From assembly GCA_030601615.1 (NCBI GenBank), contig JAUVTH010000002.1:1-26045 (forward strand): a stretch of DNA of 26,045 nt, in the 5' to 3' direction. Source of the DNA: Gemmatimonadota bacterium (GTDB lineage Bacteria; Gemmatimonadota; Gemmatimonadetes; Palauibacterales; Palauibacteraceae). Position 1 is the first letter of the stretch, and each line of letters begins with the position of its first letter. Shown piece after piece: positions 15,893-23,694 of the stretch. The translations under genes and the position numbers were made by a program. The notes beneath the pieces are model-generated. The model did no database searches. It saw only the letters and a program-made list of their open reading frames with translations, and was not told the origin of the DNA.

Positions 15893-16906
15893 CTGAAACC
15901 CGTCAACCTTGTTGTAGACGTGAGCCGCGGCAGCGCAGTGGAATCCACACATCATGTGCAGGGAGTTGTGTGCAGCGCGGCGGGACGAGAGGAACTGTGC
16001 GCCGGGGATCCCGAAATCCTGACGTATTGGCGCTCGGCCATGAAGCCCTTTCAGGCGATCCCGATCCTGGAGGACGGAGTGGCGGACGCCTACGGCTTCG
16101 GGTCCGAAGAAATCGCTCTCATTTGCGCCTCGCACGGTGGGATGAGGGAGCATACCGAGCGGGTCGCAGCGATGCTCCGTCGCATCGGATTGAACGAGGA
16201 CCACCTGCATTGCGGGCCCCATCCTCCGTTCGACCGGGACACGGCCCAGGTCCTCGGTTGCGCCGGCCGCCTCCCGGGTCGATTGCACAACAACTGCTCG
16301 GGGAAACACGTCGGAATGCTTGCCCTGGCGAAGTACCACGACTGGCCGGTCGAAGGATACGAGCGTCTGGGTCATCCGGTGCAGCAACGGATTCAGCACT
16401 GCCTGGGCGTCTGGATGGATCATAAGCCGGAGGAGCATCATTGGGCGCTGGACGGGTGCGGTGTTCCGACCCCTCGAATGCCGCTGCACGAGATGGCACG
16501 CGCGTATTCGAGGCTGGTGCGGCAGGCGCGAGGAGGCGACGTGGCAGCACACGCCGTTGTCAGTGCGATGACGACCTTTCCCGAGCTTACTTCGTCACCG
16601 GGCCGCGTACCTCTACGGATCATGCACGCGACCGGTGGGAGGCTGCTCGCCAAGGAAGGTGCCGAAGGAGTCATCTGCGTGGCCGCCGTCGATGACGACT
16701 GGGGGCTGGCTGTGAAGGTCGAGGACGGCGCCATCCGGGCGGTGGGGCCTGCTATCGTCGAGCTGATGGAGACGGCCGGAGTGCTGCACGGGGAGGAGCG
16801 CCAGGCCCTCCAGGAAATACGTGAGGTGTCGATCGACAACACTCTGGGCGAGCGCGTCGGCATCATCACGGCGAGGAGGGCGAACATGAACGGGGACGAA
16901 GACTGA
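15893..16906 (+). CDS. L-asparaginase II, probable CTG start
   Basis: Hydrolyses L-asparagine to aspartate and ammonia. This belongs to the Rhizobium etli ReAV-like asparaginase family, which is unrelated to AnsA/AnsB. Starting at CTG 15893 gives 337 residues with Ser48 and Lys51 (WRSAMKPFQ), Cys135 and Lys138 (NNCSGKH), and Cys189 (DGCGVP). From memory, these numbers equal those of the ReAV Ser/Lys pair and zinc-binding residues. GGAGGG (15881-15886) is 6 bp before the CTG. The alternative TTG at 15869 lies upstream of that ribosome site, overlaps the preceding stop and would add 8 residues. A GTG at 15920 would delete conserved sequence. The next gene starts directly after the stop. Confidence 0.9.
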   Translation: MKPVNLVVDVSRGSAVESTHHVQGVVCSAAGREELCAGDPEILTYWRSAMKPFQAIPILEDGVADAYGFGSEEIALICASHGGMREHTERVAAMLRRIGLNEDHLHCGPHPPFDRDTAQVLGCAGRLPGRLHNNCSGKHVGMLALAKYHDWPVEGYERLGHPVQQRIQHCLGVWMDHKPEEHHWALDGCGVPTPRMPLHEMARAYSRLVRQARGGDVAAHAVVSAMTTFPELTSSPGRVPLRIMHATGGRLLAKEGAEGVICVAAVDDDWGLAVKVEDGAIRAVGPAIVELMETAGVLHGEERQALQEIREVSIDNTLGERVGIITARRANMNGDED

Positions 16907-17539
16907 ATGTCCGAGAACGGGCGACGTGCCCTGGTGCGACTGTCCGCCGCCCTCGCAGCAGGTGAGCGCGCAAGGTGGATCGAAGCCCTGCGGACGGCGA
17001 TCGATGAGGCGCCGCCGACGGCGGTGGAGGAGAGTCTTCTGCAGAGCTACCTGTTCCTCGGGTTTCCGGCGGCTCTGGCGGCGCTCGCCGACTGGCGGCA
17101 CCTGACTGGCACGCGGCCGATGTCGGAGTCGGTGGCCGACGCCTCGGATCTGGCAGAGTGGAGAGAGAGGGGAGAGGTCGTGTGCCGCGAGGTCTACGGG
17201 CGTGCGTACGAGAAGCTCCGCGGGAGCGTGCGGCTCGTCCACCCGGCCATGGACGACTGGATGATCTGTGAAGGTTACGGAAAGGTGCTTAGCCGGGACG
17301 GGCTCGATCTCGCGACTCGCGAGTTGTGCATCGTCGCGATTCTTGCGGCTACCAGGTGGGAGCCACAGCTGCACTCGCACCTGAGAGGAGCACTGCATGT
17401 CGGGTGCTCTCCCTCGGCCGTGGAGGATGCATTGGAGGAGGGAATCGCCACGACAGCGGACGAGGTATGGCGCGACCGCGCACGGGCCCTGTGGCGAAGG
17501 GTCCGGGACCGGTCTCAACACGTGCTGGAACAGAGGTAG
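16907..17539 (+). CDS. Carboxymuconolactone decarboxylase-family protein
   Basis: A protein of the CMD/AhpD fold, with function unknown. The 210-residue product has two halves that resemble CMD repeats. The first has SLLQSYLFLGFPAALAAL (about 44-60), and the second has RELCIVAILAATRWEPQLHSHLRGALHVGCS (about 138-168), written here in the family's EL...QL..H.RGAL..G pattern. There is no CxxC pair, so an AhpD-type peroxidase reaction is not supported. Cys141 and Cys167 are the only cysteines in the second half. ATG 16907 follows the asparaginase TGA with no gap, so the two genes are probably coupled. It lies 9 bp before obg. Confidence 0.75.
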   Translation: MSENGRRALVRLSAALAAGERARWIEALRTAIDEAPPTAVEESLLQSYLFLGFPAALAALADWRHLTGTRPMSESVADASDLAEWRERGEVVCREVYGRAYEKLRGSVRLVHPAMDDWMICEGYGKVLSRDGLDLATRELCIVAILAATRWEPQLHSHLRGALHVGCSPSAVEDALEEGIATTADEVWRDRARALWRRVRDRSQHVLEQR

Positions 17540-17548
17540 GCGAGGCGG

Positions 17549-18589
17549 ATGTTCATAGATTTCGCGCGAATCAGAGTCAAAGGTGGAGCCGGAGGCGCCG
17601 GGGCGGTCGCGTTCCGGCGCGAGACGGGTGTGCCACGCGGCGGGCCCGCGGGCGGCAACGGTGGGCGTGGAGGCGACGTGGTCCTGGAGGCGGACCCACA
17701 ACTGTCCACGCTGCTCGACTTCCGTTACCGGGAGCACTACGCGGCCGGCCGGGCCGGACACGGCGAGGGGAGCAACAAGACGGGTGCGGACGGCGAAGAG
17801 CTCCGGCTGCCGGTTCCGCTCGGTACCGTGCTGCGCGATGCGGATACGGGTGAGCGCCTGGGAGAGCTCCTGCAGGCCGGAGATCGGCTCGTCGTGGCGC
17901 GCGGTGGACGTGGAGGGCGCGGCAATGCTTCGTACGCGACGTCGACTCACCAGACTCCCCGGGAGTGGGAGCCTGGCAAGTGGGGAGAGGAACGACGGAT
18001 CGCGCTCGAGCTCAAGCTCATCGCGGATGTCGGACTGGTCGGTGAGCCGAACGCCGGGAAGAGCACGCTTCTCGCAGCCGTTTCTGCCGCGAGACCCAAG
18101 ATTGCCGACTATCCCTTCACAACGCTCGAGCCGAACCTGGGCGTCGTGGGACTGAGCGATGGTCGGTCCATGGTGATCGCTGATATCCCGGGGATCATCG
18201 AAGGCGCGGCGCAGGGCAAGGGGCTCGGAACTCAATTCCTCCGCCACATCGAGCGTACGCGGACCCTCGTCCTGATGGTGCCGGCCGATGCTGAGGACGC
18301 GCAGGCGACGTACGAGCAGTTGCGTCACGAGCTCCTTTCTCACGACGTGGCGCTCGAGCAGATCCCACACTGCCTCGTGATGACGAAAGCAGACCTCAGG
18401 ACGTCCGATGATCGGGACTGGGAGATGGATGCCCCCGAGGCGTGGGGATTCTTCGTGATCTCGTCGGTTACGGGAGAGGGCTTGCCCGCCTTCCTGGAGG
18501 GACTGTGGGCCAGGGTCACCGAGGAAAAGGCGAAGGAACGAGCCGAAGCGCCGGACCTCTTTCCGGAGCTGGAGGAGTGGAGGCCGTAA
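17549..18589 (+). CDS. obg: GTPase Obg (CgtA)
   Basis: Obg is an essential GTPase that acts in assembly of the 50S ribosomal subunit and stress responses. The 346-residue protein has the glycine-rich Obg domain (about 1-158, with repeated GGxGG and FRRETGVPRGGPAGG), then the GTPase domain: G1 GEPNAGKS (165-172), Switch I with TTLEPN, G3 DIPG (212-215), G4 TKAD (279-282, with Thr in place of the usual Asn), G5 SSVTGEG (305-311). The variable C-terminal OCT domain is absent. ATG 17549 has a GGCGAGGCGG ribosome site. It lies between the CMD gene and dprA, the latter starting 5 bp after the stop. Confidence 0.95.
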   Translation: MFIDFARIRVKGGAGGAGAVAFRRETGVPRGGPAGGNGGRGGDVVLEADPQLSTLLDFRYREHYAAGRAGHGEGSNKTGADGEELRLPVPLGTVLRDADTGERLGELLQAGDRLVVARGGRGGRGNASYATSTHQTPREWEPGKWGEERRIALELKLIADVGLVGEPNAGKSTLLAAVSAARPKIADYPFTTLEPNLGVVGLSDGRSMVIADIPGIIEGAAQGKGLGTQFLRHIERTRTLVLMVPADAEDAQATYEQLRHELLSHDVALEQIPHCLVMTKADLRTSDDRDWEMDAPEAWGFFVISSVTGEGLPAFLEGLWARVTEEKAKERAEAPDLFPELEEWRP

Positions 18590-18594
18590 AGGAT

Positions 18595-19515
18595 ATGCGA
18601 GAACCGGGTGAGCGGCCGGAGGCAGTAACGCGACGGGTTCGGCGGGGCTCGGCCGAATACCCGGATCGACTGCTCCACCTGCACGCGCCGCCCGGGGCCC
18701 TGTGGGCGCGGGGACCGTTGCGAATCCCGTCGGAGCGTATGGTGGGAATCGTGGGAACCCGCCGGGCGACCGAGTACGGCCGGCGCGTGGCCCACGACCT
18801 GGCGTTCGATCTCGCCTCGGCCGGGTGGGTGGTGGTCAGCGGATTGGCGGGCGGTATTGACGCGGCTGCCCACCGGGGCGCACTGGCGGCGGGCGGCGAG
18901 ACGATCGGCGTTCTCGGATGCGGGATCAACCGTGTCTATCCGGTGAGCAACCGGGACCTGTACGGTGCGATCGGTCGTCGGGGTCTGCTGCTGAGCGAGT
19001 ACGAGCCCGATGCTCCCCCGCAGAAGTATCACTTCCCTGAGCGAAACCGGATCATCGCGGCGCTGTCGAGCGCCGTGGTCGTGGCGCAGGCAGGAGAGCG
19101 GAGCGGCGCCCTCATAACGGCCGATCTGGCCCTGGAGCTTGGCAGGGAAGTTCTCGCCGTTCCGGGCCCCATCGACCAGGTCGTTTCGCGCGGAGTGCAC
19201 GAGCTTCTCCGTTCCGGCGCTGGAGTCGTCGAGTCCGCCGCCGATGTGTTGCGGCAGCTAGGGGAATCACCTGGCTGTCCGCCCGGCGGGGTGCAGCGGT
19301 CGCTGTTCGATGTGGGCGACCAGTCGGACAACGCATGCGGAAAGCCCGCTGGCAGACTTCGGCGGGAGTTGGCCGATGGGCCGGCCCCGCTGCACGATCT
19401 GGCGACAGCCGTCGGGCTCGATGTCTCCGAAGCGCTGGCTACCCTCAGCCGACTGGAGCTCGGGGGTGTCGTGCGCTCTCTTCCCGGTCACCGCTTCGAG
19501 CTCGTGAGACCATAG
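18595..19515 (+). CDS. dprA: DNA processing protein DprA (Smf)
   Basis: DprA loads RecA on incoming single-stranded DNA during natural transformation. The 306-residue protein has the Rossmann-like core with VGIVGTRRATEYG (50-62), VSGLAGGIDAAAHRGAL (81-97), and LGCGINRVYPVSNRDL (107-122), followed by FPERNRIIAALS, and a C-terminal winged-helix domain (about 250-306). The N-terminal SAM-like domain is missing: only about 45 residues precede the Rossmann core. I chose ATG 18595. A GTG at 18577 is an alternative but overlaps obg. The frame also extends further into obg. The core looks intact. The gene ends in a TAGTG overlap with hemW. Confidence 0.92.
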   Translation: MREPGERPEAVTRRVRRGSAEYPDRLLHLHAPPGALWARGPLRIPSERMVGIVGTRRATEYGRRVAHDLAFDLASAGWVVVSGLAGGIDAAAHRGALAAGGETIGVLGCGINRVYPVSNRDLYGAIGRRGLLLSEYEPDAPPQKYHFPERNRIIAALSSAVVVAQAGERSGALITADLALELGREVLAVPGPIDQVVSRGVHELLRSGAGVVESAADVLRQLGESPGCPPGGVQRSLFDVGDQSDNACGKPAGRLRRELADGPAPLHDLATAVGLDVSEALATLSRLELGGVVRSLPGHRFELVRP

Positions 19516-20747
19516 TGACAACGCCTCCGGTCCACGGAGTCGAGCCACCCCGAAGTCTGTACGTCCACTTTCCGTTCTGTGTGCACCGCTGCCACTACTG
19601 CGATTTCTCAGTCCACCGAACCAGAGCGCCGGCGCTCGAGGATTGGTTCGAGTGCCTGGATCTCGACCTGGACGGTTGGTTCCGACTCACCGGCTGGGAC
19701 ACCCCGCCGGAAGTCGAGACCGTGTTCATTGGTGGAGGCACGCCGTCACTGCTCGGGAGTGAGATGGGCAGGCTCGCGGACGTCCTGAAGAAGCGATTCC
19801 GGTGGGATCCCACCAGCGTGGAGTGGACGGCCGAGTCCAACCCCGCATCGCTGAGCCGAGCCGTAGCGGAGTCCTGGCGTGAGGCCGGAGTGACCCGCCT
19901 GAGCGTCGGCGTGCAATCGTTCGATGACGATGTCTTGTGCTGGCTCGGCCGCCTCCACAACGCCTCTGGCGCCCGACGCGCACTGGCAGTCGGCCGCTCG
20001 GCCGGATTCGAGGACATCAACGCCGATCTGATCTTCGGATTGCCCGAAACTGTCCCCCGTGACTGGCAGACTGAAGTCGATTCGATTGTTGAAGCCGGGG
20101 TTACGCATGTAAGCGTCTATGGACTTACCGCCGAGCCGCGCACCCCCCTGGGTCGCCGGGTGGAATCCGGCGTCGTCCGGATGGTCGATGGAGAGCGCTA
20201 CGCGGAGGAATACCTTTCCGCGGTGGAGGCCCTCGCTGAGAAGGGATACGTTCAGTACGAGGTTTCCAGTTTCGCGCAGCCGGGGCACGAGTGCCGGCAC
20301 AACTGGCATTACTGGGACGGTTCCTCGTACCTTGGCCTCGGCCCGTCGGCACACAGTTACCTGGGTGGCGTGCGCTTGTGGAACGTCTTCCGCTGGGAGG
20401 CGTATCGGAGGGCCTTGAAGGACGGCGCGAGTGCTCACGAGGACTATGAGGTGACGGGGGCGGGCGAGAACCGGATGGAGCGGCTCTGGCTCGCCTTTCG
20501 TACGAACCGTGGGCTTTCGACCAGGGATCCTCTCTGGCAGAGCGCCTGGACTTCGGCTGGTGACCTGCTGGAGGCGTGGAGCGAGGCTGGTTGGGTCGTC
20601 CGGTCCGGGGACAGCGTGCGTCTGTCAGCTCCCGGCTGGCTTCGCATGGACGAACTGGTCGCTGCGCTGGGCGCGAGAATGCAGGAGGAACAGAAGGACA
20701 CGGGGTCGCGAAACGGCGATGGGATTCGAAAGACTGACAGAACGTGA
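19515..20747 (+). CDS. hemW: HemW, radical-SAM heme chaperone
   Basis: HemW was long annotated as a coproporphyrinogen III oxidase but is a heme-trafficking radical-SAM protein. The 410-residue product has C-x3-C-x2-C (Cys22, Cys26, Cys29, CVHRCHYC), the GGGTPS motif, ESNPASL, and the RLSVGVQSF motif of the HemN/HemW group. The HemN-type C-terminal domain contains GLGPSAHSY. It has no extra N-terminal HemN helical domain, which argues for HemW. The start is GTG 19515, whose first base is the last base of the dprA TAG. Its 3' end overlaps hrcA by 29 bp. Confidence 0.9.
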   Translation: MTTPPVHGVEPPRSLYVHFPFCVHRCHYCDFSVHRTRAPALEDWFECLDLDLDGWFRLTGWDTPPEVETVFIGGGTPSLLGSEMGRLADVLKKRFRWDPTSVEWTAESNPASLSRAVAESWREAGVTRLSVGVQSFDDDVLCWLGRLHNASGARRALAVGRSAGFEDINADLIFGLPETVPRDWQTEVDSIVEAGVTHVSVYGLTAEPRTPLGRRVESGVVRMVDGERYAEEYLSAVEALAEKGYVQYEVSSFAQPGHECRHNWHYWDGSSYLGLGPSAHSYLGGVRLWNVFRWEAYRRALKDGASAHEDYEVTGAGENRMERLWLAFRTNRGLSTRDPLWQSAWTSAGDLLEAWSEAGWVVRSGDSVRLSAPGWLRMDELVAALGARMQEEQKDTGSRNGDGIRKTDRT

Positions 20748-21768
20748 ACGCACGATCCTTCAGGCGGTGGTCGAGGCGTACATCGAGACGGCGGAGCCGA
20801 CGGGCTCACGGCGCATCGTCCAGCGATACGACCTGGACATCTCCGCGGCCACGGTCCGCAATACGATGGCTGACCTGGAGAGCAAGGGCTTCCTGACGCA
20901 CCCCCACACGTCGGCCGGCCGGATGCCGACCGACCTCGCATACCGCTATTACGTGGACAGCCTGATGGGGCGGAGAGACGTCTCGACGCGTCAGCGGGCC
21001 CGCATCGAAAAGGAACTTGCGGGGCTGCCAGCGGTCTCGGAGCTGGAGGCGGTGGTCCAGCGGGCCGCGCGAGTGCTGGGCCTGCTCACGGGTGAGCTCG
21101 GGCTGTCCGTCGGACCGATTCTCGCCGAAGCGATTCTCCTCAAGCTCGACTTCATGCCGATCGACTCGGCCAAGGCGCTGATGGTCCTCACCCTCGGATC
21201 CGGCGTCGTACGAACGGTCTACGTGGATCTGCCGGCGGCGCTGCCCGGCGAGACCCTCGCCGCGGTTGGTCGGGCGATGAACGAGCGTCTGGCGGGTTCC
21301 AGCCTGCGGGAGATCCACGGCACGCTGACCGAGAGACTGAGGGACATCCAGGTGGCGGATCCGACGGCAGAGGAGTTCGTCAATATATTCGTCGAGTCCG
21401 GACCGGAGATCTTCGAGTGGATGCTCGATGCGGAGGACATTCACCTCGGGAACGCGTCTCTGCTGGCAAGTCAACCGGAGTTCCATTCCCGGGCCAGGCT
21501 GAAGGCTCTGATGGAGCTGACGGAGCACAGGGATATGCTGGCTTCCGTCCTCGACGGTCGTGCGACCTCCGGCGCGTCTCACATCACGATTGGCGCGGAG
21601 CACGAAGTCCCCGAGCTGTCGGGTCTGACGATCATCACGGCTACGTACCAGGTGGACCAGGTGCAAGGCGTAGTGGGCGTGATCGGTCCGACTCGGATGC
21701 CGTACGAGAAGATCCTGGCTGTCGTCGAATGCACGTCGTCGCTGGTCTCGAACCTGGTCGCTCACTGA
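20719..21768 (+). CDS. hrcA: Heat-inducible transcription repressor HrcA
   Basis: HrcA represses chaperone genes by binding the CIRCE inverted repeat. The 349-residue protein has an N-terminal winged helix (about 1-80, with ERTILQAVVEAYIETAEPTGSR, ISAATVRNTMADLE and HTSAGRMPT, the family's blocks) and the C-terminal GAF-like regulatory domain with EHRDMLASVL and IGAEHE. I chose ATG 20719, inside the end of hemW, because it gives the typical MGFERLTERE start. An open frame continues upstream through hemW. I found no CIRCE site in this window. grpE and dnaK are absent and dnaJ follows 73 bp later. Confidence 0.95.
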   Translation: MGFERLTERERTILQAVVEAYIETAEPTGSRRIVQRYDLDISAATVRNTMADLESKGFLTHPHTSAGRMPTDLAYRYYVDSLMGRRDVSTRQRARIEKELAGLPAVSELEAVVQRAARVLGLLTGELGLSVGPILAEAILLKLDFMPIDSAKALMVLTLGSGVVRTVYVDLPAALPGETLAAVGRAMNERLAGSSLREIHGTLTERLRDIQVADPTAEEFVNIFVESGPEIFEWMLDAEDIHLGNASLLASQPEFHSRARLKALMELTEHRDMLASVLDGRATSGASHITIGAEHEVPELSGLTIITATYQVDQVQGVVGVIGPTRMPYEKILAVVECTSSLVSNLVAH

Positions 21769-21841
21769 CAGAACACTGACCTGTCGGAGGCTCGTCGCTC
21801 CCCATGTGGTGCGGCGCGCACCCGTTTACCCGAAGGCATGA

Positions 21842-22993
21842 ATGGCGGACTACTACGAACGGCTGGGCGTCACGCGTGACGCTGACGGCGAGACGGTAAA
21901 GAAGGCGTATCGCAAGCTGGCGATGCAGTACCACCCGGATCGGAACGATTCTTCCGATGCCGAGGAGAACTTCAAGCGGGTCACGGAGGCGTACGAAGTG
22001 CTCCGCGATCCGGAGCAGCGTCAGCTCTACGACCGATTCGGTGAAGCGGGTATCAAGCGGGGCGTGGGCGGAGGGCCGACCGGCGGCTTCGGCGGATTCG
22101 ACTTTGCCGATGCCTTCGAGGTCTTCATGCGCGAGTTCGGCGGGATGGGCTTCGGCGACATCTTCGGTGGACGGACGTCCCGGTCGCGAGGCCCGCGCCG
22201 GGGGGCGGACCTGAAGCTGCGGCTCAAGATCTCGCTCGAAGAGGCAGCACGCGGGGCCGAGCGCAGCGTGAAGATCAAGGTGCTCGACTCGTGCTCCCGG
22301 TGTGGAGGGTCGGGCGCCGAGCCCGGTACAGCTCCCGAGCGTTGCGGCACATGCAACGGCGCGGGGGAGGTGCGGCAGGTGCAGCGGTCCATGCTCGGCC
22401 AGTTCGTGAGCGTCCGCCCGTGTCCCGATTGCGGTGGGGTTGGTGAGCGCATCCTGGATCCTTGCTCCGAGTGCTCAGGTGGTGGCCGCGTCCGCACGGA
22501 TCGGACGGTCAAGCTCGAGATCCCCGCCGGTGTTTCCTCCGACGACTATCTCAAGCTGTCGGGTCGAGGGAACGCGGGTCCGGGGGGAGGTCCGCGCGGT
22601 GATGTCCTCGTACTCGTCGAGGTCGAAGAGGACCGACGCTTTCAGCGAGTGGGCGACGACCTCGTGTACAATCTGGCCGTCACGATGAGCCAGGCCGCTC
22701 TGGGTGCGGATATCGACGTGCCGACGATCATCGACGGTCAGGTGAAGCTCAAGGTCCCGCCCGGGGTCCAGAGCGGCCAGGCGATGCGGTTGCGGGAACG
22801 CGGGATGCCACGACTGCGTGGCTCCGGCCGGGGCGATCAGGTCGTGCGGCTGCTCGTGTGGACGCCCACGAGCCTGTCCCGGGAGGAGCGCGAGGCTCTC
22901 GAGAGACTGCGCGAGGTGGAGAGCGAGCCACCGGAGCCCGACACCGGAGAACCTGGTTTCTGGGAGCGGGTGAAGCGCGCCTTTACTGCCTGA
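21842..22993 (+). CDS. dnaJ: Chaperone DnaJ
   Basis: Co-chaperone that stimulates DnaK ATPase activity. The 383-residue protein has the J domain with HPD (31-33), a Gly/Phe-rich linker (about 74-115), four zinc-binding C-x2-C repeats (Cys151/154, 168/171, 194/197, 208/211) and a C-terminal substrate domain (about 225-350). All key residues are present. The ATG 21842 is preceded by GAAGG. The gap before it has no CIRCE. The gene ends the long run from 15387, and the next gene starts 122 bp later. Confidence 0.97.
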   Translation: MADYYERLGVTRDADGETVKKAYRKLAMQYHPDRNDSSDAEENFKRVTEAYEVLRDPEQRQLYDRFGEAGIKRGVGGGPTGGFGGFDFADAFEVFMREFGGMGFGDIFGGRTSRSRGPRRGADLKLRLKISLEEAARGAERSVKIKVLDSCSRCGGSGAEPGTAPERCGTCNGAGEVRQVQRSMLGQFVSVRPCPDCGGVGERILDPCSECSGGGRVRTDRTVKLEIPAGVSSDDYLKLSGRGNAGPGGGPRGDVLVLVEVEEDRRFQRVGDDLVYNLAVTMSQAALGADIDVPTIIDGQVKLKVPPGVQSGQAMRLRERGMPRLRGSGRGDQVVRLLVWTPTSLSREEREALERLREVESEPPEPDTGEPGFWERVKRAFTA

Positions 22994-23115
22994 CCACACT
23001 TCCAATCGGGGCGTGCAGCATGTCACCCCTTGCCTGCTGGGCAGGTAGACCAATAACTCATGTGCATTCGAGCCAGCCGCTCAGGCTTCTGCGCCCCCTT
23101 TATGAGAGGTGGAGT
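22994..23115. other. Intergenic region between dnaJ and dinB-like gene
   Basis: No gene is seen. On the plus strand TTGCCT (23030-23035) and AATAAC (23053-23058) are separated by 17 bp, both matching the sigma70 consensus at 4 of 6 bases, giving a possible promoter for the next gene. A short imperfect CCTGC/GCAGG inverted repeat lies over the spacer. Confidence 0.4.
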
Positions 23116-23649
23116 ATGAACGGTTTCGATGCCGGTCGTCCCTCGGAGAGTGAGTACGATCCGTACTACCAGTCGTTCATCGATCGGGTGCAGGACGAAC
23201 CGATCATGGATGTGCTCGAGGAACAAAGGCACGAGATCATGGGCTTCCTCGGGAGCCTGGACAAGGCGACCGCTGAGTATCGCTACGGACCTGAGAAGTG
23301 GAGCATCAAGGAGGTCATTGGCCACCTCGTGGACACGGAGCGCATCTTCGCGACGCGAGCGCTGTGCTTCGCGCGTGGAGAGCAGAATCCGTTGCCATCC
23401 TTCGAACAGGATGAATACGTCCGATCCGGCGGTTTCGATCACCGTTCCCTGTCTAACCTGTCGCACGAGTTCGAGGCCGTTCGACGCAGTACGGAGAGTC
23501 TGTTCGGGGGCTTCGACGAGGGGCAGTGGGACCGGGCCGGCGTGGCCAACGAGGTGCGTATGTCGGTGCGCGCCGTGGCCTACATCGTCGCGGGGCACGC
23601 GGCGCATCACATGTCGGTGATCCGGGAGCGCTATCTCGGAGGTCGCTGA
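23116..23649 (+). CDS. DinB-like (DfrA/YfiT-type) metal-binding domain protein
   Basis: A four-helix-bundle protein of the DinB superfamily, members of which bind a metal with three His residues and act in thiol transfer or unknown roles. The 177-residue product has KWSIKEVIGHLVDTER (His70) and a later H-x2-HH cluster (HAAHHMSVIRERY, His161, His164, His165) that fit the family's metal site. I chose ATG 23116, which has the ribosome site AGGTGGAG close before it. An open frame upstream extends into dnaJ, but that part is out of family. The reaction is unknown. Confidence 0.85.
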   Translation: MNGFDAGRPSESEYDPYYQSFIDRVQDEPIMDVLEEQRHEIMGFLGSLDKATAEYRYGPEKWSIKEVIGHLVDTERIFATRALCFARGEQNPLPSFEQDEYVRSGGFDHRSLSNLSHEFEAVRRSTESLFGGFDEGQWDRAGVANEVRMSVRAVAYIVAGHAAHHMSVIRERYLGGR

Positions 23650-23659
23650 CGTTTCGAGG

Positions 23660-23680
23660 CGGTCCGCTCCGCGCGGACCG
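23660..23680 (+). terminator. Hairpin between dinB-like gene and VKOR gene
   Basis: CGGTCCGC and GCGGACCG form a perfect 8-bp stem with a five-base loop, 10 bp after the stop. No U-tract follows, and the ribosome site of the next gene begins 5 bp later. It could lower read-through or protect message ends. Confidence 0.4.
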
Positions 23681-23694
23681 ATGCAGGAGGAGAA

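Noticed and set aside
16613..18370. Minus-strand open frame of 585 codons opposite asparaginase, CMD and obg
   Set aside because: It runs antisense to three well-supported genes, has no recognisable domains, and its length is explained by GC-rich codon bias.
21769..21841. Possible CIRCE element before dnaJ
   Set aside because: Neither TTAGCACTC nor GAGTGCTAA half-sites were found here or elsewhere in the window.
22858..23115. Upstream extension of the DinB-like gene
   Set aside because: It overlaps dnaJ and encodes Arg-rich sequence outside the family. ATG 23116 has a ribosome site.
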